The position numbers were made by a program, and so were the translations under genes. 12,835 nt of DNA from UBA920 sp964424635 (GTDB lineage Bacteria; Patescibacteriota; Doudnabacteria; UBA920). This document shows, in pieces, positions 7,315 through 12,835 of this stretch; position 1 is the first letter of the stretch; every line of letters begins with the position of its first letter. The stretch covers positions 1 to 12,835 of the forward strand of contig CAYRJC010000029.1 of assembly GCA_964424635.1 (NCBI GenBank), given 5' to 3'. Below the pieces are notes generated by a model that was not told the DNA's origin, searched no databases, and worked only from the letters and a program-made list of their open reading frames with translations.

Positions 7315-8271
7315 ATGTCTAAAGTCATAGAAGTAATAAATTTAAAGAAGGTTTATCCATTACCAAAACAAGATAGGCTTGATCGAAATGATGGACAAGA
7401 TACTTTTGAAGCTATTAAGGGAACTTCTTTTGAAGTAAGCGAGGGAGAAATTTTTGGTATATTAGGCCCAAACGGTGCAGGTAAGACCACCACTTTAGAA
7501 ATTATGGAAGGTCTAAAAGAGCAAACTTCTGGCACGGTAAAAATTTTAAATTTAGATAATATAAAGGATAGTCCGGTAATAAAAAAACAAATCGGTGTAC
7601 AGTTACAATCAAGTGAGTATTTACATTTGATGAGCTTATCAGAGCTACTAACTTTATTTGCCGGGCTATATGGTAAAACTGCTGATATCGAAAAACTTCT
7701 AGGGTTTGTTAATCTAGAAGATAAAAAAAACTCTTTAGTTAAAGATTTGTCTGGAGGTCAAAAGCAGCGCTTTACTTTGGCATCTAGTTTGGTTAATGAT
7801 CCAAAAATCGTTTTTCTTGATGAGCCTACTACTGGTCTTGATCCAAGAGCAAGACGGGATGTATGGGATTTGATAAAGAAAATAAATGAGTCTGGTATAA
7901 CTATTGTTTTAACTACTCATTATATGGAAGAAGCCGAATTTTTGTGCGACCGGGTTGCGATTATGGATTCTGGGAAAATTTTGGCAATTAATAACCCTAA
8001 AAGTTTAATCGAAGACTTGTCTCATACTACCCAGATTTCTTTTTTAACTGAAAAAGAGATTGATGAGTCTATTTGGAAAGAGATTAGTAATATTGAAAAA
8101 GTTTATAGTAATTACCCAAAAGTAATTTTAGAAATAAAAACTCTAGATGCTGTAGCCGAGGTGGTTAATTTACTTAAGAATAAAAACATTTCTTTTAGTA
8201 GTTTTACTTTGCGTACAGCTAGTTTAGAAGATGTTTATTTAGATTTAACTGGTAAAGTTTTTGAAAATTAA
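7315..8271 (+). CDS. ABC-2 type exporter, ATP-binding protein
   Basis: 318 residues, the ATPase half of a DrrA/CcmA-like (COG1131-type) exporter; it powers the membrane partner encoded immediately downstream. Walker A GPNGAGKTT is at 51-59, the Q-loop at about 96-98, the ABC signature LSGGQKQR at 145-152, Walker B IVFLDEP at 165-171 followed by TTGLD, and the H-loop His at 202 (TTHYMEE). The C-terminal ~90 residues are the small regulatory domain common in this subgroup. Between the first strand and the ALKGVSF-like segment (here AIKGTSF, 33-39) there is a hydrophilic insertion at about residues 16-31 (PLPKQDRLDRNDGQD) not usual in relatives. The substrate is unknown; drugs, lipids and cell-wall polymers are all exported by relatives. 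Confidence 0.95.
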   Translation: MSKVIEVINLKKVYPLPKQDRLDRNDGQDTFEAIKGTSFEVSEGEIFGILGPNGAGKTTTLEIMEGLKEQTSGTVKILNLDNIKDSPVIKKQIGVQLQSSEYLHLMSLSELLTLFAGLYGKTADIEKLLGFVNLEDKKNSLVKDLSGGQKQRFTLASSLVNDPKIVFLDEPTTGLDPRARRDVWDLIKKINESGITIVLTTHYMEEAEFLCDRVAIMDSGKILAINNPKSLIEDLSHTTQISFLTEKEIDESIWKEISNIEKVYSNYPKVILEIKTLDAVAEVVNLLKNKNISFSSFTLRTASLEDVYLDLTGKVFEN

Positions 8272-8272
8272 T

Positions 8273-9031
8273 ATGAATAAAATTTCTAACTCATCTGTAT
8301 ATCAATTATTTTTGATGAATTCCCGTTTGATTTATCGAAACCGTTCTGGTTTGTTTTTCACTTTGTTGATGCCGATAATAATTTATGTTGCTTTATCAGT
8401 TTTACCGATAGGGAAGTTGGTCGGCGCTCAAGTTAGTTATTCTCAATTTGTTTTGCCAGGAATAATAGCTATGACAATTATGCAAGGCGGAATTTATACT
8501 CTAGCTTACTGGATGATTGATTTAAAATCCAGAAATGTAATTAAGAGGTTTTTAGTAACTCCATTAAAACCTTCAGAATTAATAGGAACTGTATTATTAA
8601 GCAGAACCATAGTGGCTTTGTTTCAAGTTTTATTTTTAAGTGTCATTGGCTGGATTTTTTTTGGAGTCACTGTAGGAGGAAGTTTATGGTTTGCTTTAGG
8701 ATTCGCTGCACTAGGAGCTCCAATATTTTTATTAATTGGTTTATTGATTTCTACTTTTGCAGATTCTTACGAAGCAGCAGCCCCAGTAACAGCAGCAATT
8801 GGAATGCCTCTTATTTTTTTGGGAAATATTTTTTATCCTATTGATGTATTGCCAAAAGTTTTTCAAACAGTTGCAAAATTTTTACCAACAACTTACTTAG
8901 CTGATGGAATTCGCAGTGTTTATTTGAATACTGGTACGTGGGGAGACTGGGGTTATAATGCTGCCATTCTTTTGATCTGGTTAATCTTCATGATTGTTTT
9001 GGCAGTTTGGTTGTTTAGGTTAGAAGAATAG
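8273..9031 (+). CDS. ABC-2 type exporter, permease
   Basis: 252 residues with about six membrane segments (roughly 27-45, 58-80, 110-130, 137-160, 168-189 and 229-248), the standard ABC-2 permease pattern. Between segments 2 and 3 lies the conserved cytoplasmic stretch KRFLVTPLKPSE (91-102). The IFLGNIFYPIDVLP segment (181-194) and FLPTTYLADGIR (203-214) are typical of the family C-terminus. I start it at the ATG at 8273, one nucleotide after the ATPase TAA stop; an in-frame TTG at 8261 would add four residues overlapping the ATPase. No clear ribosome site is present, so translation probably couples to the ATPase gene. It should form a homodimer with two ATPase subunits in the cytoplasmic membrane. 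Confidence 0.93.
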   Translation: MNKISNSSVYQLFLMNSRLIYRNRSGLFFTLLMPIIIYVALSVLPIGKLVGAQVSYSQFVLPGIIAMTIMQGGIYTLAYWMIDLKSRNVIKRFLVTPLKPSELIGTVLLSRTIVALFQVLFLSVIGWIFFGVTVGGSLWFALGFAALGAPIFLLIGLLISTFADSYEAAAPVTAAIGMPLIFLGNIFYPIDVLPKVFQTVAKFLPTTYLADGIRSVYLNTGTWGDWGYNAAILLIWLIFMIVLAVWLFRLEE

Positions 9032-9123
9032 CTCAAAATTTTTAATAGTTTTGTTTTCCAACTACGAAACTAGTCTATAATGTAAATGTATTAATACTTT
9101 TTAGTAGTATATTTATTGTATCA

Positions 9124-9152
9124 TTGACAAAAAGCTATTTTTTATATATAAT
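9124..9152 (+). promoter_or_regulatory. Perfect-consensus sigma-70 promoter of the 9185 gene
   Basis: -35 TTGACA (9124-9129), 17-nt spacer, -10 TATAAT (9147-9152): both hexamers match the consensus at all positions. The predicted start is near 9159, with a leader of about 26 nt and AGGAGG at 9174-9179. Confidence 0.85.
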
Positions 9153-9184
9153 TTTATGATTTAAAAATTTGTTAGGAGGAAATT

Positions 9185-9565
9185 ATGGTTTGGAATTTAT
9201 CTAAAACACTTTTTTGGTTAACTGCTATTGTTTGCTGGATTTGTTACTTCACAAGTTATCTTAGTCTACTTCAAGTATTATTAATTCAATCTTTTTCGAT
9301 TTTTTTAATGCTTTCCGCACTAGGTTTTTGTATCGGCATGAGTTGGTTTGTTAGAGTATATCATTACGAGTGTTGGTTATTAATAGTAAGTATATGTGTA
9401 GTGTCTTTTATTCTCGGTTTCTATTATGGACTATTGGCTGTTTTTACTCTGGTCCCAGGATTAGTTTTTATATTCTTCCTTTTTACATATATAGGAAGTA
9501 GGATTAAATTCAGTCTTGTTACTTCATTAAATTTTTCAAAGACAGATATCAAGCCACCATGTTGA
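9185..9565 (+). CDS. Hypothetical small four-pass membrane protein
   Basis: 126 residues; I do not recognise a family. Nearly the whole chain is hydrophobic and rich in aromatic residues and Cys, with about four membrane segments (roughly 8-25, 31-52, 62-81 and 83-104), short loops, and a basic/polar tail (SRIKFS...KTDIKPPC). The ATG at 9185 has AGGAGG at 9174-9179, 5 nt upstream, and a full-consensus promoter, so strong expression of a short transcript is expected. It ends on TGA, which supports the standard bacterial code here. It is transcribed separately, downstream of the ABC exporter and before a terminator. Possible roles include an exporter accessory or immunity-type membrane protein; nothing in the sequence proves either. 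Confidence 0.75.
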   Translation: MVWNLSKTLFWLTAIVCWICYFTSYLSLLQVLLIQSFSIFLMLSALGFCIGMSWFVRVYHYECWLLIVSICVVSFILGFYYGLLAVFTLVPGLVFIFFLFTYIGSRIKFSLVTSLNFSKTDIKPPC

Positions 9566-9580
9566 AATGTTTTATTTTAA

Positions 9581-9610
9581 AACCTCGCCGTAGCGAGGTT
9601 ATTTTTTATA
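9581..9610. terminator. Intrinsic terminator between the 9185 gene and tsaB
   Basis: An 8-bp G/C-rich stem, AACCTCGC (9581-9588) with GCGAGGTT (9593-9600), CGTA loop, then ATTTTTTA on the plus strand. It is strong for the plus-strand gene; the minus-strand side is less T-rich but may also stop tsaB transcripts. Confidence 0.88.
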
Positions 9611-9615
9611 AATAT

Positions 9616-10008
9616 TTATTTTTTTGACGACAGTGTAATATTAGGTTTTTGTCCGTAGTTAAGAATAAGTTTATCTGGTAACTTTATTGTCAGTAGTTTG
9701 CTTAAGTCGTTTGGAATTTTATCCTTAGGGATTGTGGTAACAGGAATTTCTAAGGCAAAACCAAACGCTTGAGCTATGGATATACCTACTCTAATCCCAG
9801 TAAAAGACCCTGGTCCAGAACACACAATAATTTTTGTAACATTTTTTATATTGGCTTTTTCTCTTTTCAAAAATTTTTCTATAAGCTCTAAGGTTTTGTA
9901 GTTTTCGTTAAAAGCTAATTCTTTAGTAAATATTTTTGGATTATTATTTTTTTCTATTAACCCAAGGTTAACAATTCCAAACTCAGTTGTATCAATAAAT
10001 AACAACAT
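9616..10008 (-). CDS. tsaB: TsaB, t6A-modification partner, half-length form
   Basis: TsaB is the inactive-homologue scaffold that pairs with TsaD in making N6-threonylcarbamoyladenosine at tRNA position 37. The N-terminal ASKHA lobe is clear: MLLFIDTTE at 1-9 and the family signature GPGSFTGIRVGISIAQAFGFALEIPV at about 65-90. The protein stops at 130 residues, while E. coli TsaB has about 230, so most of the second lobe is absent. The gene ends on a normal TAA followed by a terminator, with no sign of a frame continuing in another register, so this looks like a compact natural form rather than a fresh break. The ATG follows the Mur ligase stop by 1 nt, with AAGGAG (10022-10027) 13 nt upstream, inside the ligase gene. 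tsaD, tsaC and tsaE are not in the window. Confidence 0.85.
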   Translation of the reverse strand: MLLFIDTTEFGIVNLGLIEKNNNPKIFTKELAFNENYKTLELIEKFLKREKANIKNVTKIIVCSGPGSFTGIRVGISIAQAFGFALEIPVTTIPKDKIPNDLSKLLTIKLPDKLILNYGQKPNITLSSKK

Positions 10009-10009
10009 A

Positions 10010-11329
10010 TTATTTTAGTAACTCCTTTACAACTTCACGATCATCCCATTGTATTCGTTCGTTATTAGGTAAAATCAAAAATTGTTCACTGCCTTTCCCG
10101 GTGATTAAAATCAAATCTTTTGGTTTCGCAATTTCTAACCCTTTTTTGATAGCTGTTTTGCGGTCTAGTTCTACAATTACTTCTTTTGTTTTTATGTTTG
10201 GTCCCATTTCTTTTATACCCTCCTGGATATTATTAGCAATTTCTTTAGGATCGCTATCATAAACATCATCGTTAGTTATGATTATTGTATCTGCTATCAT
10301 ACTACTAATTTTTCCAAATTCAAAACGTTTTCCGATATCGCGATGACCTCCAGTGGCTCCGAATATATGAATCAATTTATTATGTTCGATCATTTGCGCT
10401 GCCCTTAAAGATTCTTCTAGTGGTTTAGGTTCGGGGGCATAATCAATGATTATAGTAATATCTTTGTTGTTAGGAATGGTTTCCATTCTTCCAGGAACAG
10501 TTCCAAATGTTTGCAATGCCTTGGCGGAATTAATTAGATCCACTCCTAAGAATTGTGCTAAGCCAATAGCTAATAAAGCATTGGAAATATTAAAAGAACC
10601 TTTTAAATTCAAACTAAAATTTATACCACTGATATCAAAGTTTAATCCTTTTTGGTCAACCACTATATTTTCTGCTCTAACAATTGGGATATATGTCTGA
10701 GCAAAATCTTTTTCTCGAGTCGATGTTCCAAATTTTTTTTCTGCTGGAAAATTCAAAAAGAATTGGTAATTAGGATCATCGGTATTTACTCCAATTATTC
10801 CATGTTTATCTATAGAGGAAAATAATTTTCCTTTTGCGTTTCTATAGTTTTCAAAACTACCATGGCTATCTATATGAGCAGGGGATAAGTTGGTAAACAG
10901 GCTAGCTATAAACTTTATTCCATAATGCCTGTTTTGAGCCAATCCTTCCGATGTGCATTCTATTACTGCAAACTTACAATCTTTTTCCACAAAGCTATTT
11001 AGTGTTTTTTGAATAATTGGACCAGATGGCATGGATAGTCCGCGACTATTTATAATTTCATTATTACCATCAGAAGAACCAACAGTAGTAATGTAGCCGG
11101 TTTTGTGTCCGGTATGATTTAAAATATGCGCTAACATCATTACGGTAGTGGATTTTCCAGCCGTACCTGTTATTCCTATAACCGATAGATGGTGGCTAGG
11201 GTTTTTATAAAAATTCGCGCTGATAATACCAGCTAATCCATGATAAATTGGTTGAAGTAATTTGAATATAGAAGAGGGGATTATCGGTCTTATTAAATTT
11301 TTAATTTTTTGGAAAATAGTATTAAACAT
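10010..11329 (-). CDS. MurE-like Mur ligase with a short N-terminus
   Basis: 439 residues of the ATP-dependent amide ligase family that builds the peptidoglycan stem peptide, closest in layout to MurE (adds the third residue to UDP-MurNAc-dipeptide). The P-loop GITGTAGKST is at 52-61. FTNLSPAHIDSHG (145-157) is followed by NAKGKLF, where Lys166 matches the carbamylated lysine. The C-terminal domain opens with PGRMETI (279-285), DYAPEP (296-301) and FGATGGHRD (323-331), and ends with GKGSEQF (411-417). The DNPR motif that selects diaminopimelate in classical MurE reads DDVY here (354-357), so the third amino acid may differ or the substrate may be another one. Only about 48 residues, partly hydrophobic (PIYHGLAGIISANF), precede the P-loop strand instead of a full UDP-binding domain of about 90-100. 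It has its own extended -10 promoter; tsaB follows. Confidence 0.85.
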   Translation of the reverse strand: MFNTIFQKIKNLIRPIIPSSIFKLLQPIYHGLAGIISANFYKNPSHHLSVIGITGTAGKSTTVMMLAHILNHTGHKTGYITTVGSSDGNNEIINSRGLSMPSGPIIQKTLNSFVEKDCKFAVIECTSEGLAQNRHYGIKFIASLFTNLSPAHIDSHGSFENYRNAKGKLFSSIDKHGIIGVNTDDPNYQFFLNFPAEKKFGTSTREKDFAQTYIPIVRAENIVVDQKGLNFDISGINFSLNLKGSFNISNALLAIGLAQFLGVDLINSAKALQTFGTVPGRMETIPNNKDITIIIDYAPEPKPLEESLRAAQMIEHNKLIHIFGATGGHRDIGKRFEFGKISSMIADTIIITNDDVYDSDPKEIANNIQEGIKEMGPNIKTKEVIVELDRKTAIKKGLEIAKPKDLILITGKGSEQFLILPNNERIQWDDREVVKELLK

Positions 11330-11335
11330 AAAGTT

Positions 11336-11344
11336 AGTATACCA
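11336..11344 (-). promoter_or_regulatory. Extended -10 promoter of the Mur ligase-tsaB operon, predicted leaderless
   Basis: Minus strand TGG-TATACT: -10 at 11336-11341 (5 of 6) preceded by a TGn extension at 11342-11344, with exactly 6 nt to the ATG. No convincing -35 is present, as expected for extended -10 promoters. No Shine-Dalgarno is seen. Confidence 0.6.
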
Positions 11345-11357
11345 AAGGCTTACTAAA

Positions 11358-11387
11358 TTAAAAGCTCAGAAAATTCTGAGCTTTTAA
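11358..11387 (-). terminator. Intrinsic terminator after the SLOG-domain gene
   Basis: A 13-bp perfect stem (11358-11370 with 11375-11387) with a 4-nt loop and T-rich flank on the minus strand. It ends the upstream transcription unit about 15 nt before the Mur ligase extended -10 element. Confidence 0.8.
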
Positions 11388-11455
11388 TGTATTGTATTTT
11401 GAATATTTTTAACAACTATTCAATTCACGAAAAACAAAAATTTTTTAAATGTTAA

Positions 11456-12064
11456 TTATTCTAAAGATAGTTTTAATACCGGCCTTTGGAAGTAACGTAA
11501 TTTTTTATCTCGATCTTTGAGTAATTTGATAACTTTTTTTACTAGTACTCCTGGGTCGCTATCAAATACTATTCCGCGTCGACCACGTTTGGATACGGTG
11601 AGAATGTGGTCAACTTCTTCTGTTATGCCGCCAGTACCTACTAATATTCCAATAGGTTTTTGGTCTTCAAAGGCAATGGTGAATTCATTTAGTGTTCCCA
11701 CTCGTCCGCAAATATTTATTACTGCATCAGCACTCCTGGTTAAGATTAAGTTTCTGCCAGAATAATCTGCCCCAGTATAAACTATCAAGTCCATATTATT
11801 AGTTGGTAGTCTGTATGTGCCGAGATGCTCTCTTTTTGTAGAAGCAGGGGAGAAGCCAATAGACATTCCTTTGGCTCTTTTTGCTCCTCTTGTAGCCCAA
11901 TCAGGAATACCAATTGTTGCCCCAGTTAATAGTACCGCACCTTGTTTAGCAATTTGATAACCCACCTCTTCTGATTTTTTATAAGCTCCTGGCGCACAGT
12001 TATTTGCAGCGCTACCAGAAACACAAATTTTATATTTATCTTTTTTCCCCAGACTTTTTGGCAT
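11456..12064 (-). CDS. SLOG/LOG-fold (lysine-decarboxylase-like) nucleotide-binding protein
   Basis: 202 residues with the Rossmann-like fold of the TIGR00725/LOG/SLOG superfamily. The order of motifs fits: strand YKICVSGS (11-18), the glycine-turn region LLTGATIGIPDWATRGAK (45-62), SGRN (102-105), and GRVGTLNE (120-127), which corresponds to the PGGxGTxxE motif of LOG phosphoribohydrolases. The first two positions of that motif are changed (CGR instead of PGG), while GTxxE is kept. Members bind nucleotides or nucleotide-derived ligands, and some cleave cytokinin riboside monophosphates; activity here is uncertain. No ribosome site precedes the ATG at 12064. It lies 47 nt after the FemAB gene and is probably co-transcribed with it. 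A basic, Lys-rich C-terminus follows the domain. Confidence 0.8.
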   Translation of the reverse strand: MPKSLGKKDKYKICVSGSAANNCAPGAYKKSEEVGYQIAKQGAVLLTGATIGIPDWATRGAKRAKGMSIGFSPASTKREHLGTYRLPTNNMDLIVYTGADYSGRNLILTRSADAVINICGRVGTLNEFTIAFEDQKPIGILVGTGGITEEVDHILTVSKRGRRGIVFDSDPGVLVKKVIKLLKDRDKKLRYFQRPVLKLSLE

Positions 12065-12111
12065 TTATATCTATTTATTAACTAGTTTTAATTTTTATTT
12101 CTAAATATATT

Positions 12112-12835
12112 TTAGAAAACTCTGTTAAGTTTTCTTAGCAACTTATATATATTATACCACGCAGTATTCTTCACAATATCAGTTGCGGGAGGATAGTTGA
12201 TTTGTTCTCCGCCCCATTTTAATTTGAATTGAACGAATCCAGGACTTTTTCCAGAGGAAGTTTCTATACCCCACCAATCATAATTTTTTATTCCGATATT
12301 TTTGGCATCTTGTATGGCTTGCCAATGAAGTGCATATGGTGCCATTAAGTTTTTTTCAGAGTCACTGCTTCCACCAAATAAATAAGTACGAGTAGTTCCA
12401 TGATCAATCATTATTGCTGCTGCAATTAACTTTTTATTATACAAAGCTTTGTATAAATGAACTTTACAATCAGTATTTTGAGAGTTATGTAAAACAAAAA
12501 AATCAATTAAGTTTTGGTAATAATTTGTATCATACCCACGAAACTTTTGCCTAACGCTGGTTTTGTTTAATAAATCTATAAATTCCGCTATGTAAAATCC
12601 TTGCCTCGGAGATACATTAATATCGGATTCAATAACAACTTCGTGTTTTTTGGCAACTTTGATGTTGTACCGAGTTTTATTATGCATTTTGTTTTGTAAT
12701 TCTTCTATTGACTGTGATATGTCGGTAACTAAAGTTTTTCCTGGTTGGATTCTTATGGTCGGTTGTCCGGTTAATTTTAAAATTTGTTTTGGCTCAAATC
12801 TTAAAAACCAACATTGAGGGAAATCTGCTTGTATT
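12112..12835 (-). CDS. FemAB-family peptidoglycan bridge transferase (5' end outside window)
   Basis: FemABX proteins are double-GNAT-fold enzymes that transfer amino acids from aminoacyl-tRNA onto the peptidoglycan precursor to form the interpeptide bridge. The reading frame is open to the right edge (about 241 residues visible), so the internal ATG at 12687 is not the start; the N-terminal part is missing. Reading in from the edge, CWFLRFEP is followed by the basic helix MHNKTRYNIKVAKKH, the hallmark of the family. Then come a GNAT-like core (AAAIMIDHGTTRTYLFGGSS and NYDWWGIE) and the end FKLKWGGEQINYPPATDIV...YKLLRKL, typical of FemAB C-termini. The amino acid added cannot be told. Together with the Mur ligase nearby it points to a complete, possibly non-classical, peptidoglycan. 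A short hairpin (12098-12118) overlaps the stop but lacks a T run. Confidence 0.88.
   Translation of the reverse strand, partial: IQADFPQCWFLRFEPKQILKLTGQPTIRIQPGKTLVTDISQSIEELQNKMHNKTRYNIKVAKKHEVVIESDINVSPRQGFYIAEFIDLLNKTSVRQKFRGYDTNYYQNLIDFFVLHNSQNTDCKVHLYKALYNKKLIAAAIMIDHGTTRTYLFGGSSDSEKNLMAPYALHWQAIQDAKNIGIKNYDWWGIETSSGKSPGFVQFKLKWGGEQINYPPATDIVKNTAWYNIYKLLRKLNRVF

Noticed and set aside
9051..9081. Second promoter (TATAAT at 9076-9081) upstream of the 9185 gene
   Set aside because: The -10 is perfect but no -35 at 16-18 nt is convincing (TTGTTT is at 19, TTTCCA at 15), and a full-consensus promoter lies closer to the gene.
12098..12118. Terminator between FemAB and the SLOG gene
   Set aside because: The 8-bp AT-only stem has no T run after it on the minus strand; the two genes are more likely one transcript.
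12685..12687. ATG at 12687 as the true start of the FemAB protein
   Set aside because: The frame stays open to the window edge and the extra residues (CWFLRFEP and onward) match the family, so the gene is cut by the window.

Overview
This 12.8 kb window is AT-rich bacterial chromosome (my estimate is about one third G+C, by eye). It most likely comes from a Candidatus Patescibacteria (Candidate Phyla Radiation) genome. The hints are a MurE-like ligase with a very short N-terminus, a half-length TsaB, a FemAB-type peptidoglycan transferase, and several housekeeping genes without Shine-Dalgarno (SD) sites beside genes with strong ones. No long gene contains an in-frame TGA and one gene ends on TGA, so the UGA=Gly code of Gracilibacteria/SR1 is not in use. 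The phylum assignment is inference.

Layout. Positions 1-2954 (+) hold the 3' nine-tenths of polA (DNA polymerase I with both nuclease domains) and a Nudix hydrolase 3 nt downstream. These end at a hairpin shared with the convergent rpsT gene (ribosomal protein S20, minus strand). Next on the minus strand comes a secreted protein of unknown role whose stop codon lies inside a TATC tetranucleotide microsatellite. Then comes uvrB (excision repair), driven by a near-consensus promoter placed so that transcription should start on the ATG itself.

Positions 6569-9610 (+) hold a two-gene ABC-2 type exporter (ATPase and permease) flanked by two unrecognised membrane-protein genes. Those two flanking genes share one start architecture: -35, 17 nt, -10, 32 nt, ATG, with AGGAGG.

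Positions 9616-12835 are minus strand. They hold tsaB (tRNA threonylcarbamoyladenosine synthesis), a MurE-like Mur ligase 1 nt upstream of it, a SLOG/LOG-fold (lysine-decarboxylase-like) nucleotide-binding protein, and a FemAB transferase cut by the window end. FemAB and the Mur ligase both suggest peptidoglycan stem-peptide or bridge synthesis. polA, Nudix and uvrB form a DNA replication, repair and nucleotide-hygiene cluster.

I see no CRISPR array, tRNA, rRNA, intact insertion sequence or phage gene. The best candidates for something undescribed are the exporter with its two look-alike-promoter membrane neighbours, and the apparent split between leaderless and SD-led genes. Neither is proven by sequence alone.
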